A stretch of 64,000 nucleotides of DNA, from assembly GCA_950295325.1 (NCBI GenBank), contig OX485808.1:43668527-43732526 (forward strand), written 5' to 3'. Of the stretch, positions 1 to 11,651 are shown piece by piece. A model generated the notes under the pieces. That model saw only the letters and a program-made list of their open reading frames with translations. It ran no database searches and had not been told where the DNA came from. Source of the DNA: Polytrichum commune (taxonomy: Eukaryota; Streptophyta; Polytrichopsida; Polytrichales; Polytrichaceae). The position numbers and the translations under genes were made by a program. Positions within the stretch are counted from its first letter, which is position 1. The number at the start of each line of letters is the position of its first letter.

Positions 1-829
1 ACTACAGGTACATTTGAATTCAAAGTGTGAATTTTTTTAAATACTAAGAAATTGTCTCTTATTAGATTTAATTAAAAAATAATCACATTATTTATGATTT
101 TTTGAAAATTCTCTATTTGACAAGTCTAGTTTAGTTTAAAAGTGAAGAAATTAATAAAATCTTAGTCCAAACCTTGATTCAAAAATCACTATGAAAAGTG
201 GGTTCAAACCCCCTTGGACATTGCCTTTCTTATTAAAACCCGAACCCATAGAGTTGTTGAGTTTAATAAGATCATCTTATTATGATTTCGGTACAAGAGT
301 CCAAAACTTGCCTAGTTTGACCCTTACACACCTACACGGAATGAGAGCTTAAATTTAGGTTTTGAAACCGTTTTCTATATCACGACAAGCTTAGTGTCTT
401 CCTTGAAGCTAATTTTTTGGGATTCCTTACTTGATGGTTACAAGAGTTTCTATTACACTAAAGCAAATCCCATAACAATTGTTTTGTCAATGACAAGCCT
501 TTCAACACTCAAGCTTCACAAGTAAGTCCTTAAAGACCCAAAACACTCAAGTCAAATGCTTTCAAACTCTAAACACGTCCAAACCTCTCAAGTAATTCTT
601 TAAGCACTCAGTAACCTAATTTGACAGTGCTCACACGTTAGCTATGCGCCATATATCAACATGTGTCATGTCAATCTTGTAGCTCATAATAATGTAGAGT
701 CAGTAAAGGGACTTAAAGGTTTCTAACGAGACTCAAGGTTCCGAAAGTAACATCCATTAAGAGGGCCTTTGAACCCTCAAACATTCTAAATCTTGGACCC
801 TAATGTAAACTCAACCATGCATTTACGTG
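1..829. other. AT-rich stretch without a recognisable gene
   Basis: No open reading frame of useful length and no domain signature on either strand. The sequence is AT-rich with short A and T runs. I see no RNA gene or element terminus here. Confidence 0.5.
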
Positions 830-832
830 GAG

Positions 833-1000
833 ATTTGACCGCTAGTTACAGATGGATCAGTTGATTTTGAGTGATAACCGGTTCAAGTTCAAGACTTCAA
901 GCGAATTGTCGACTGGTTTAGAAGAATCTATAGAATATACCTCGAGTTAATAAAGGCGCACCAAAAGACATCAACATGTAGAGAGTTGAACTTCAAGGAA
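833..1000. repeat. Dispersed repeat, divergent copy 1
   Basis: This block resembles 5211-5345 and 6438-6590: a tract with 'agttacagatg', an 'accggtt' pair, 'aagttcaag', and then 'gaatatacc' and 'gacatcaacatgta'. It is the most diverged of the three direct copies. A shorter similar fragment lies near 7225-7250. It is a dispersed repeat, probably part of an old transposable element; class unknown. Confidence 0.55.
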
Positions 1001-1116
1001 ACACTTGGATCTCAACCAATTTTGCCCATGAATCTATAGAGTATATGGAATTAAGAACACGCGTATCAATGAAGGATTCAATAATTAACAATACACCAAG
1101 TGAATGAGACATGCAA

Positions 1117-1393
1117 CACTACACTAAATAGTCCTAAATTATCGAGGCCACACTAATCTTCTAGAACCCACGCCAATTCTTGTAATGAAAATTGATGTGG
1201 ACGTTCATTTGATTTTGTACTGCTCTTGTCTTATAACTAATGTTCAATGTGTTGGTCAAAAATCTTTATGAAGACTAAGAAAAAGGCCAAGGGTTTTGAA
1301 CCCATGTTAATTCTAGAAGATTAGTGTGACCCATGCTAATGATTTTCACACGTATCTTCCCACCCACACTAATAGGACTATTTAAGTGTAGCT
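1117..1393. mobile_element. MITE-like element with terminal inverted repeats
   Basis: The left end reads CTACACTAAATAGTCCTA (1119-1136). The right end, read on the minus strand, carries the same sequence with one extra T (1373-1391). A second inverted pair lies inside: 'cacactaatcttctagaa' at 1149-1166 and its complement near 1312-1330. No protein is encoded. A clear target-site duplication could not be assigned, so the superfamily is open. Confidence 0.6.
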
Positions 1394-1783
1394 TTAAGAC
1401 CCGGAATGTGGGTGTAGAGCTTCGGTTTATTGGCCCACACCGGACCACCACCTAAAACTCCACAAGCTTCTAGATGCTTTGGACATTTGACCGGGCCTAA
1501 GGAACGAAGCACAAAGTGTACCTGCCCTTTTGAGCATTTTCGGGTGTAGTTTACCCCAAATGCTTTAACTAGAGGAAAATATCCGGCCCCGGTATAAGTT
1601 ATATATTGTAAAGTATGCGTGAGTTTGAAAAACCTTCTTGACTTGAATGGTTGGTCACCTTCTCAAGTCCAACCCTAACTAGGTTTGTTGATTGACCTAA
1701 ACCAAGGGTGCTGCCTTTGTGGTTGAAATATAAAATTTTAAAATGGAAATAAAAATAGAGCTAATTGAATTGGATAATCCATA

Positions 1784-2103
1784 CCATAGCTCTCTAGCAG
1801 CTTGGGCGGAAAATAATTAATTTTAAAGGTGCCTAAATTTTTGGGAAATTAATTTCGTTGAGTGTCCCAAAAAAGAAGAAGAAATAACCTTCAAAGAGTG
1901 CCTAAAAACACAAAATCGCCATAGTTGAAATTAGGAAAACCATCCATGAATTATAGAAATGACTTGGATGAATGTCTAACTCATTTTAAATTAATTTTTG
2001 AATCTGCCCAATTTTAGGATTTTTTTGGGGGGATGCCTTACTTACTTTCGCAATTTAATTGATTATTAGGCAAAAAGGTGCCCAAGCTACTAGAGAGCTA
2101 CAG
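1784..2103. mobile_element. Pogo-type MITE related to the element at 25.9-29.2 kb
   Basis: About 320 bp, flanked on both sides by TA (1782-1783 and 2104-2105). Its ends share the core TCTAGCAGCTTGGGC with the autonomous element at 25939-29239, whose ends contain ACTAGCAGCTTGGGC. Subterminal sequence also matches: 'aaaataattaattt' and 'gcctaaattttt' on the left, 'attattaggcaaaa' and 'gtgcccaagct' on the right. It has no coding capacity, so it is best read as a non-autonomous derivative or relative that could have been mobilised by the same transposase. Confidence 0.85.
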
Positions 2104-2109
2104 TATCTT

Positions 2110-4090
2110 CATCTTTCAAAACCTGATGGGATTTATCAAACTTGCTAGATACGATATGTAACTTGTCTTTTTTCTTTACACTTCCAAAACAAGTTCCCGA
2201 TAATGCCCAAAATCATACCCAAACTGATAAATTTGTTATAATTTTGCAATACTAGAAACATCGATTGTTGCGAGAAAATAATAATAAATAAATAATGTAG
2301 ACTACAACAATCGTGTTAAATGTTTCTCAGTTTCTATCTAGAAATTCTTTTAGAGTAGACTTCAAGATGATCAATTTGGACCCAACACTCCTTTTGACAT
2401 TTAGGAATCAATGAATTATTGTTGGACTCAAAGATTGGACCCAAGCTCAAAGTAGGAGGAGAATGTTGGGACAACAAGATTCGACATTAACCTCCAAATG
2501 CCTAAGAGGCCATAATCTACCGGTTTGAGAGAGTCTTTTAGGGTTTGGATAGGCACATTTTTATCCAAATGTCTTGAATATTTAGTGTTTTTTGAGATTT
2601 TTATTTGAATATGTGAGAATTTTTTTAAGGGGATTAGGACCAAAAATCTAGCTTATGGAAAATTCAAAGTTTCATTGGTTTGGGGAGTTTCAGTGTACTT
2701 GTCTCTCCAACCAGTTGGTTTAGGAGTTCTAAGATGCTAATTGTTGGCAACCATATCTCCCATTGATTTTGAAAATTATCTACCAATATTTTTTTCTTTC
2801 AAATTTGTTTATTCTTTTTGTCACATCTACCTTTTGGGATTTTGAGATTCACAAGTACCTCTATCAAAAAATTGAGATTTGATTAAGACAAAGTTTTGTT
2901 TCCATACTAGCAAGGGCCTTCAAAGTTTTAAATTGTTTCCTTTGTAGTAGTTCTCATTTTCAAGTGAGTGGTGTTTCTAGTACCCTTCTAATTGTGTATT
3001 ATTGAACTCCATACAATGAAAAGATGTATGGATCTCGATGTTACCAAGGTGAAAAATATCCATTATTGTGACACCTCATCACATAAACATCAAAATGTCC
3101 TAGTTGGGGATACTTGGACGACTGAAGAATTTTGAGGTACTTCTCAATGTGATTTTCTAAACAATGTTTGTACGATTGGATTGAGTATAATTTTGCCAAA
3201 TGTGGTTATATCTATTGTCAAAGGTTTGAAACTCACAGATGGCTTCCAAGATCATTTTGGGGCGGCCAACGGGTGGGCATTCAAGGTTAACGTGGTGCCT
3301 CATTAGTGCCACTTTAGTTCTCATACCTTGGAATTGGTCCCTATTGTAACTCTGTGTGTCAAAATTCTTGCTCTCGACAAAGATAGGGGTGCCTAAATCC
3401 AACATAGCAATAATACATACACCTATATTTGAGTTGTATGTGGTTAGGTGTAGATCTAAGAACGGCCACCAAAAAAATGTGTGTTTATAAGAGATTGAAC
3501 TTTGTGCTCACAACATGCCATAAAATTACTCAACAATGTGGGCCCTCGGAAGATAATAGTGAGATGTTGGGAGTTCAATCTGAATCTAGGTCCCCATGTG
3601 CAGGTTTTTGAGCATCCCACTGTTATAGTCTGAACAAATGTTGAGTGTTGAATAATGTTAAGGCTCATGATTCTAGGCTCAATAGTTAACTTAATTGAGA
3701 GGACCTATATGACCATTTAATGAGCATGAGAATATTCACTTTGATATTGACTAATAAATTCATATGAGCTCCAAAAATTGTGAAGCTAATGGACATGGGC
3801 ACGATATGGGTTTGCCAATTGTCTTGCACTTATTGCCCCTTAATTGCATGTTTCATATCCTACACACATCTACTTGAATAAGATTGCTTAATTTTGTAGT
3901 TATTTCTTTGGCCTTGAGTTTGCAAGTCTCAACCCTAAGGTATGTGGGCATTATTCAGTTTGTCTTTCACATTCTCCAACTTCTACCAATCATGTTCACA
4001 CAAGGAAATTGTGTTGTGTTAGCATGTCTGAAATGAAGCATAAGCACAAAAAAAAGTGGACCATGAAGTCATCCCTTGCTCCTCTAAAAT
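2110..4090. other. Intergenic stretch, nothing recognised
   Basis: Only short, compositionally random reading frames occur, with no domain signature. No repeat copy or element terminus was identified. Confidence 0.5.
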
Positions 4091-4104
4091 ATGTGATTCA
4101 CCAC

Positions 4105-4795
4105 TTCTCTTGGTCCACATTTGGTTTACACACCTTGTGCGGGGCCCAAAGGCTTTAAAACGACACTTTTCAAAAATTGGACCATGAAAGTGTGACTATG
4201 GAAAAAGGCCCTATAACATGGGACGACTTCATGATCCATGATGTACACAACCCCTGAGGGGTTGTGTACATCATGGACCATGAAGCCGCCCCAAGGCCTT
4301 GTAAAATCTATGATTGGTTTTTGAACTCGTCCCAAGACCACATTGGTTTTCACCAAGGAAAAAAAATGTCAAAGTGACCATGAAGTTCGATGTCCCCAAA
4401 AGACATATTTTAAGGCCTACATTATCCACTGCACATGGTCCAACGGGTTTTACGGCAGGAGAGGCAAAAGAGGTGCTATGGTAGAAAAGGCAAGGGCGCA
4501 TCGTAGAGAAATACTGTGACAAAAGAATGATCAATTTTGATTTTGATTTTTTTTCTTTCAAAACTACCCTTTTTGAACATATATTAAACAAAATCAGCAC
4601 ATTCATTTTTTGATGCATGGTCATTCCTCTTGGTCCACATTCGGTTTACACTTAGCGAGGGGCCCAAAAGCTTTGTAAATTGAATTTTTTTAAACCTTGA
4701 ACATGAAAGTTGGGACATCAAGTCGGACCATGGAAAAAGGTCATCTTCCATGGTCCAACTTCATAGTCCATGGTGTACACAACCCCTTAGTGTAA
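4105..4795. mobile_element. Composite of MITE-like ends (GGTTTACAC ... GTGTACACAACCCCT)
   Basis: Two related blocks lie in direct order. Each starts with 'cttggtccacatttggtttacac' or a close variant (about 4108 and 4630), passes through 'ggggcccaaa(g/a)gcttt', and ends with a 'catgatgtacacaacccct'-like sequence (about 4257 and 4790). Between them an inverted end creates a long perfect palindrome around 4238-4278. The internal part at 4380-4500 is found inverted at 29270-29400, and 4575-4790 is found inverted at 24993-25200. It looks like two insertions of one family, or one internally rearranged element, with no coding capacity. Confidence 0.65.
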
Positions 4796-5002
4796 TCCAA
4801 CCCTCATAATTCATTGGTCCAAGGTCCATGGTGAAGACTCCAAACCCTAGACGTCCGTAGTCCAAAGTCCATGGATGGTAAGGAGGAGTATTTTAACAGG
4901 AGAGCTTCAAGCATTCCTTGTCCAGGTGCAATGTTCGGAATAATGGGTCTGAATCTAGTGTTCCCAAGTCCCACCGATCACACTGTTTCCAATCTTGCGG
5001 CT

Positions 5003-5025
5003 TTATTATTATTATTATTATTATT
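5003..5025. repeat. (TTA)n microsatellite
   Basis: A run of about seven and a half TTA units, simple sequence. Confidence 0.9.
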
Positions 5026-5047
5026 CCATAGAGTCTTCTGAAATGAT

Positions 5048-5345
5048 GGGTGATTCTCCTGAAGTCTTGAACTTTAACCGGTGGTTGTTTCTCAAACTCA
5101 ACCGGACCACCTGTAACTTAGTGGCCGGTTATTCCCGTTCATTGCCAAGGTGGCACCGAACACTTTGAGATTATTGAGAAACGAAGTTGTAAACTTTCGA
5201 CGCCAATGATCGGGGAGAACCGGCAGTTAGTTACAGATGAACCGGTTGAGTTTGAGAAACAACCGGTTGAAGTTCAAGATTGTAGGAAAATTACCGACCA
5301 TTTATGGAGGAATTTATAGGAATATACCCCAATTTCATAAACGAA
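5048..5345. repeat. Dispersed repeat copy 2 with inverted flank
   Basis: The segment 5211-5345 (cggcagttagttacagatga, then gttgagtttgagaaacaacc, then aagttcaaga) is repeated almost identically at 6438-6590. The stretch 5048-5120 is the same repeat start in reverse orientation, so the two halves form an inverted pair separated by about 100 bp. No protein is encoded. Confidence 0.8.
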
Positions 5346-5591
5346 AACCGGAGGATGTCAACCAATGATTAGGGAGAACCGGCAGCTATGTCCGGGGAGA
5401 ACCGACGGCTAGTGTATTATCAGCCGATGGATTTCCCCTCATGGCCGGTCCAAATTTCCAACCATCGGATGGCAATCCGACTGTAATTTCAATCCTCCGG
5501 CAATTAGCCGATGGACCAAAAAAATTCCCGGAAATGTAGCCGATTCTTCTTGTGAGTTACCGGATTTTAGCCGGAAGAAATATTCAAATAC

Positions 5592-5668
5592 TGGCCGATA
5601 CCCGGGAAATGGTAACCGATATTCGGGAAATGATAACCGATACCCGGAAATTAGTAACCGATACCCTC
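5592..5668. repeat. Short tandem repeat, about 21-22 bp unit
   Basis: Four degenerate copies of a unit like 'taaccgatacccgggaaatg'. The units are CCGG- and CCGA-rich, and the surrounding 5480-5600 carries scattered copies of the same words. Confidence 0.75.
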
Positions 5669-6098
5669 CGGGTCATGAGCATGGGTATCTAACTTATATT
5701 GTCCTACCACGCCCTAGTACCCTACCACACCCTAGTAGGCTAGTACCCTACCACCTGCGGTATGAGATCGATGAGGACTCTGAGTCGGGGAAGGGAGGAG
5801 AGGAGTTGGGGATCGTTGCATCTGCTCAATACCTCGTAATCGAATGTCTACATCTAACTTAGAAAGTACGATGCGTGTTGCTATAGAAGGCCTAGACAAT
5901 GATTTTGATGACATTCTAACAAGTGCTCTAGATCTTTGGAAGGATGCTACTAAGTTTCGCTATTTGTATAGCAATCCAGAGCGCTATTTGTCTGGGGCAT
6001 CTAATGATGCACTTGAGGAAGTACCCTAAACCTTAAACTTTTTGAATTATGCAACCTTTCCATGACCAAATCCAATTGCTTCTATGAAGAATTGGGGG

Positions 6099-6152
6099 AT
6101 CCTTGGCCTTCAAGTGGTGAAGGCATTGCTAGGTTCAATTCCTGCCAAGGAT
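6099..6152 (+). ncRNA. tRNA-like fold 1 (no anticodon arm)
   Basis: ATCCTTGGC (6099-6107) can pair perfectly with GCCAAGGAT (6144-6152). Inside are a hairpin CCTTC...GAAGG resembling a D arm and an arm AGG-TTCAATT-CCT. The latter contains GGTTCAATTCC, a perfect match to the RNA polymerase III B-box consensus. The anticodon arm is missing, so this is not a functional tRNA. It is most easily read as the head of a tRNA-derived SINE or a degenerate tRNA. A second copy with compensating base changes lies at 7753-7804. Confidence 0.4.
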
Positions 6153-6437
6153 GTTAACTCTTCAAATTTAAAGTTTTGAACATGCCTTTCTTTTCAATTA
6201 TTCAAGATTTTGTACTAAGAAATGATTTCTATGAACTTTTCATACATTTTTTAAACAATTAATGCCAATATGAATTCCATTTAATCGGATATTGGCCAAT
6301 GAAAATTTGAAAATATAGGCAATTGGCCGATTGATTTTACAAAAGACCGGCTCTTGCCGATGTAAATTGGAAAAAAATCCGACCCTTTGTAGCAACTACC
6401 GGCAATTAGCCACCAAGGCTTCAAAAACTTCCCGAAC

Positions 6438-6590
6438 TCTGACCGGCAGTTAGTTACAGATGAACCGGTTGAGTTTGAGAAACAACCGGTTGAAGTTCAA
6501 GATTATAGGAAAATTACCGATCATTTTTGGAGGAATTTCCAGGAATATACCCCAATTTCATAAAGGAAAACCGGAGGATGTCATCAACAT
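6438..6590. repeat. Dispersed repeat copy 3
   Basis: Near-identical direct copy of 5211-5345, beginning 'gaccggcagttagttacaga' and running through 'accggaggatgtca'. The copy extends to 'tcaacatgtaagcggttgg', which is also found at about 970 in copy 1. Confidence 0.85.
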
Positions 6591-6599
6591 GTAAGCGGT

Positions 6600-7740
6600 T
6601 GGACTTGCAAACACTAAGATAGTAAGATCTCAACCCTATTATGCCCAAAAACCTCCCCAACCATTGTTCAAAGCTCTAGAGATCAGGTCCCACTCCACCT
6701 CGACTCTTTACGGCTTTTGTAATAGTTGTGGGCCACACTTACATACAAAGATGCAAAGCTTCATAGGACATTTGAAATAATGAAAGTAGGTCGACTAGCT
6801 TATGGACGTGTTGAATTCAAAGCAGTTGAAAGGGAGTTGGATTCTGAACGGTTGTTGATGGCAGTAATAGAGTAAGGTAGAGGGTGCTAAAACCAACACC
6901 CCATCCAAAACCATCACCTATGAACACCTCCCAATTGCCAACACCCTGCAACGTGAAACCGTACATGGCTGTGTAGGAGTGTCTGGGCCCACGGAGTGAC
7001 GGTTTTAGATGCCGTTAGTGGTGTCACCTCATAGCGGCCTCCACTACCTTCATGTAGGGTAGGTAGCGGGTTGCACTCTATCTCGGGTTGTTGCAAGGTG
7101 GGATCAGGGCGGCTTGTCAATGCCTATTCTAGCCCTTCTCATGCTCTATCCAAAGACACCAAGCTTGCCTCCTAACCGTAGTTGTTTGGGTGCGGTCGAG
7201 CATTCAAAGCAATGAACAAGTACTGCCGTCAGTTAGTTACAAGCTAGCCAGTTGATTTTGAGAATTTCTGAATTAAATAGAAATGTTCAGGAAGGGGTTC
7301 TGGAAGAAACTCAAGGTTTTTGGAAATGGGCCGATTAGGGGGGAAAAAATGCTGGCATTTAGGCAAGTTGCCCTAGAGTATCCATGGCAAACTACCGATT
7401 GAAAGGTATTTTCCACGGCGGGCAACCGACTAGACATGTATTTTTTAGGAAAAAATTTAATACTATGCAAACTTGGAGACTTAAAGACTTGTAGACTTGC
7501 AGACTTGGAGACTTGGAGTTACCATTGCCTTGCTAGCTTGTGGTTTAGGGTTAGTTGCTTGCCGCCGCAACTTGCATTTTTGTTTCCATTCCGAGTTTTT
7601 GAGTGCTTGACTTCTTGAATCGCTAAATCGTTGAGTGATTGACTATGTGCCACTCCGACATCTCTTGTTTCATATCTAGAGCTCTCAACGCACGGAGCCG
7701 CCATCGGAAAATACTTGGACCCTTTCAGGTGCTTGTATTT
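6600..7740. other. Intergenic stretch with only repeat fragments
   Basis: No gene is supported. A degenerate 10-bp tandem repeat of 'acttggag'/'acttgcag' type lies at about 7471-7519. Around 7135-7220 there is a fragment resembling the 160-bp unit repeated at 8640-9125 (caaagacaccaagcttgcct, then gtttgggtgcgg). Confidence 0.5.
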
Positions 7741-7752
7741 TCTTAAGGCTAA

Positions 7753-7804
7753 ATCCTTAGCCCTAAGCTTAGGGGCTTTTCCAGGTTCAACTCCTGCTAA
7801 GGAT
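7753..7804 (+). ncRNA. tRNA-like fold 2 (no anticodon arm)
   Basis: ATCCTTAGC (7753-7761) pairs perfectly with GCTAAGGAT (7796-7804). The internal hairpin is CCCTAAGC-TTAGGG, and the arm AGG-TTCAACT-CCT contains a B-box match. Relative to fold 1, both strands of the closing stem changed (G-C to A-T), preserving pairing. This favours a selected or recently transcribed structure over chance, but two copies are thin evidence. Confidence 0.4.
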
Positions 7805-8639
7805 ACTATTTAGACCCAAAAAAGAAGAAGATTGAATGCCAACATTCTTTAACCATGAACACTTGGGGAAAAAAGGAATAAATGACAATGAAACTTAAAG
7901 GGAAAAAACATCCACCATCAAAACACAAAACCGGCCCCATTTTTAACATTTAGGAAACTGGATAAATGAAAAAAGAAATGTCAGCTAATTGCCTAAATAC
8001 ATTAGGAAATGGGAGATATCAACCGATAAAATTGCCACTCTCTAGGCCCACTTCTGAATAAAATATGAAAAATCCGAGCCACCTCCTAGAAGCTAGGAAA
8101 TTATCCGTTTTCTCTACAGAACTCCCCAGACTCTGATTCGAAGTGGAGCTCCTCTTTCTGGTCTCTTCCATTTCTTGGACTTTTAGGGTCTTACTTCCAT
8201 GGGAGGCATGGGAAGTATTTTCTTAATGCTTGCAAAGGCTCCCATCCATGGTGGAACCCCCCATCCATGGCCTTGCAAGCTCTCAAGGTGGTTCATGAGA
8301 GGGAGCAAACACATGTGCCATGTCCATTTTTTTTTTTGTTATTTGCACCCATTCACTCATCAAGGGTCCATTTCCCTTTGCATTTAGCCTTAAAGCTATC
8401 ATCCAATGGAAATTCTTCATTTCATGGGCAAGTTTGACCACACTAGTTGCATGGTGCATTTTAGGAGCTTCGTATGATTTATTTTTCTAGGGGGTGGGGG
8501 GTGGAATCAAGAAAATTTGAAGGTTTTAAGCCTTTAATGAGCTTAAATGAGCACGTCCTCACCCATGGAGCTGAAAGAGTGTTGTACCACGGTGCCTAGT
8601 TTGCTTCATGGAACTCGACCCTTAGGATGAGAGAGTAGG

Positions 8640-9125
8640 CTCTTTGGATTCTCCTTGTTGACCTCTATATGTAGACACTAAGCTTGTCTCCAACCTCTTA
8701 AGCCGTTTGGGTGTGGTGACCATTCAAAGTACAACTCCTCTTCATGTTGTTTTTTCGATGTTTTCTCCCTCATTTATTGGACTTAAGTTGCAAGAGTGGG
8801 CTCTTTGGATATGTCTTTTCAAACTCTATCTATAGACATCAACCTTGTCTTCAAACTCTTAGCCGTTTAGGCATAGCGACCATTCAAAGTGCAGCTCCTC
8901 TTCACATCATTTTTTATGTTTTCTCCCTTCATTTTTCTAAACATAGCACTCTAGAATAAGCTTTTTAAGTTTGTCTTCTAGAGCTCTCTCCATAGGGCCC
9001 CAATCTTGCCTTCCTACTCTTGTTCATTTGGGTGCAATGATCATCCATAGAGGAACTCCTCTTCATGTTGACTTTTTGAATTTTGTCTCTCAAATCTTGG
9101 ACTTAGGAAGTGGATTATCTAAGCT
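8640..9125. repeat. Tandem repeat, about 160-bp unit, three copies
   Basis: The landmark 'tagacactaagcttgtctcc' recurs with changes at about 8671, 8831 and 8991, a constant 160-bp step. It is followed in each unit by 'ccgtttgggtg', 'gaccattcaaag' and 'actcctcttcatgttg'. Units are diverged. Partial related pieces occur upstream near 7135-7220 and 8130-8170, so the array may once have been longer or is part of a dispersed family. Confidence 0.8.
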
Positions 9126-9341
9126 CAATTTGTCACATGGATGAGTGTAACGAACCTCTCACCGGTTTATCACCAACTTCCACACTAACTCGTATCAACC
9201 CAAAACAATCATAGACCAAACAGGTCTTGGTTAAAGCTCAACCACCCGACCATAGGAGAGAGACCAAAGGTGCTCTCTCTTCCCTCGAGCTTCTTCTTAT
9301 GCCGAAGCATCACTTTTACTTTCTATCTTTACATATAATAA

Positions 9342-10151
9342 GGGAATTGTTAAAACCACCACGCCTTTTGTTAATGCCACCACGCTCGTGATTTGTAGTC
9401 ACGTCATTTGGGATTTTACGCGCGATGTCGGAGTATCTTAAATTAAACTAATCTCTTGGCGGGCCGGACGAGGACCGCTATATGAACCATTTATGGCGGG
9501 GGAAGATCTTTACTATACGCGGGCCGGTTCTAGGGGGGCGGACATTGGTGGGGCTCACTTATGCCGTCGGCCTCATGTTTTATTTCGGGGAGCCCACCTT
9601 TAGGCTCTTGTTGGGCTAGGCGGGCTCGGTGGCTACGTGACTACGTGGCTAGGCGGATTAGGCAACTAAGTATAATTCCTTTCTAGGCCTACTTACTACT
9701 AAATAACTAGTTGGTTAGGCCTACTTACTACTAATTAACTAGTTGGTTAGGCCTACTTACTACTAATTAACTAGTTGCTTAGGCCTATTTACTACTTAAT
9801 AACTAGTTAGTTAGGCCTACTTACTACTAATAAGTAGTTCGTTAGTCTTACTTGCTTAGTGGCAAAGGGTGACTAAGGTTGAGCCTAGTCCAACAAGAGC
9901 CTAAAGGTGGGCTCCCCGAAATAAGACATGAGGCCGACGGCATAAGTGAGCCCCACCAATGTCCGCCCCCCTAGAACCGGCCCGCGTATAGTAAAGATCT
10001 TCCCCCGCCATAAATGGTTCATATAGCGGCCCGCCAAGAGATTAGTTTAATTTAAGATACTCCGACATCGCACGTAAAATCCCAAATGACGTGACTACAA
10101 ATCACGAGCGTGGTGGCATTAACAAAAGACGTGGTGGTTTTAACAATTTCC
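9342..10151. mobile_element. 810-bp element with ~270-bp terminal inverted repeats and 8-bp TSD
   Basis: The left arm (9342 to about 9617) and right arm (about 9886-10151) are near-perfect inverted repeats, starting G(G)GAATTGTT / GGAAATTGTT. TATAATAA flanks both ends (9334-9341 and 10152-10159), an 8-bp target-site duplication as made by hAT-type transposases. Very long arms are more usual in Mutator or foldback elements, so the superfamily is uncertain. The left arm has about 10 bp not present in the right near 'gggccggacgaggaccgc'. It encodes no protein; the centre is a 32-bp tandem repeat. The high arm identity suggests recent movement. Confidence 0.9.
9684..9845. repeat. 32-bp tandem repeat in the centre of the 810-bp element
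   Basis: Five copies of a unit like 'taggcctacttactactaat' followed by 'taactagttggt'. The later copies are more diverged. It occupies the loop between the long inverted arms. Confidence 0.85.
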
Positions 10152-10229
10152 TATAATAAAAGTATCATATTCATAGCTCTATCTTTTAGTTATACTATGA
10201 ATCTTCTATCTTTGGTTCCTTTAGAATCT

Positions 10230-10625
10230 TCTTCCATCTCTTATCTCAATCTCATTCTTCCAATTGGAATTGTTTAATTCCAATTGGATTCATCCATCCT
10301 TCTTTCTAGTTGGAACTCTCTAATTCCAATTAAATTCATCCATTCATTCTTCTAGTTGGAATTGTCTAATTCCAACTAGATCTATCTATTCATTAAGAGT
10401 TGTCTAACTCCAATGAATAACATTCATCTTTCCAATTTTGGAGTGGTCCAATTCCAATGCATCTCATCGAGAGTTGTCTAATTCATGTGCACGTGTTCTC
10501 AATATGGAATGGTCTAATTCCAATGCACTATATGCGGAGCTGTCTAACTCCAGTGCACATGTTGTTAATTTGGAGTTGTCTAACTCCAATCCACCTATCT
10601 TCAACTAGGAGTTCTCTAGCTCCCA
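10230..10625. repeat. Array of degenerate short palindromes (GGARTTGTCTAAYTCC)
   Basis: About ten to twelve occurrences of a 16-bp imperfect palindrome. Arms GGAATT/AATTCC or GGAGTT/AACTCC surround a central TGTCT or CTCT, spaced roughly 35-60 bp. Spacers carry 'catccatt', 'gcacatgt' and similar words. Each unit could form a small hairpin. No gene is present. Confidence 0.7.
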
Positions 10626-10669
10626 TCATCCTCTGCTTACACATTGGCACATGTGGTTAGAATATTCAA

Positions 10670-11640
10670 TTATCCATCAATATTGGTAATTACCTTACAA
10701 TGACACTACCGTCGATGACTAGGTGTTCATACACCCAACCTCGTCATCATGGTATACATTAGATATCACATTGTCAATTAGCCTTGTCGTTGAGAATGCC
10801 TCGTCGTCGTAGGATGGAAACTAGGTGTAGTTACATTACAATGAGGTTCCTAATTTAGGTGTGTGCAAGGAATCCTAGTTCACTAGATGCCCATTAAGTT
10901 CACAACTTCGTGCAACAACTAAAATATGTGAACAATTGTACCTTGTCAACCCTTCAGTTCTTAGGCTAACTCCTAAGCTTAGATATTCTCTAGCAAGTAT
11001 AAATGCATTATGCTATGGGTGAGTTTCCATGTAGACCGCTCACCCACCATATTCTAGTAGAAATGTAGATCTCACATGGTGGCATCTATATTTCCACTAG
11101 AATCTGGTGGGCAAGCGGCCTACAGTGGTGCACTGGCCCTAGTGGGATTTAAATAACAATTGTCCTGGCCTTTTGAAGCTACTTGCTTGTAAAGGGGCAA
11201 TCGGATCAAAGCCTATCATTTTCCAATGAAAGATCATGAAGCATTCAACATTAATTCCACACACTTTCAACTAAGTTAACCACATTCCATTGCAAAACAC
11301 CATAATGCTGCACTGTAAGTAACTAATATTTGTCAGCCTCAATTTTTCAAAACACATGTTTGTGATAGCAAACTATACTAAGCTTCATTGGACCATCTAA
11401 TGATTGATTGAGAATGTTGCACCACTAAATCACATAAACGTGTGACCTAGAAACCCAATTTGGACCTTATAGGCATTGAAGGCTTAAATGCTTTGAAGTC
11501 AATAACAATACAGGGAACGGATTCTCGGTAGCACATGCACATACTGTGACATAATCTTTATTTCGGATACCTATGTTGGCACACCACTGCATGGATCTGA
11601 TGACTCGAGAAATTCAATCTCACCCAGTGCATATTTTGCA
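10670..11640. other. Stretch downstream of the AP2 gene, nothing recognised
   Basis: No open frame with domain character. It lies 3' of the minus-strand AP2 gene and would contain its 3' UTR. No clear polyadenylation signal stands out. Confidence 0.5.
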
Positions 11641-11651
11641 ACGATATCTAC

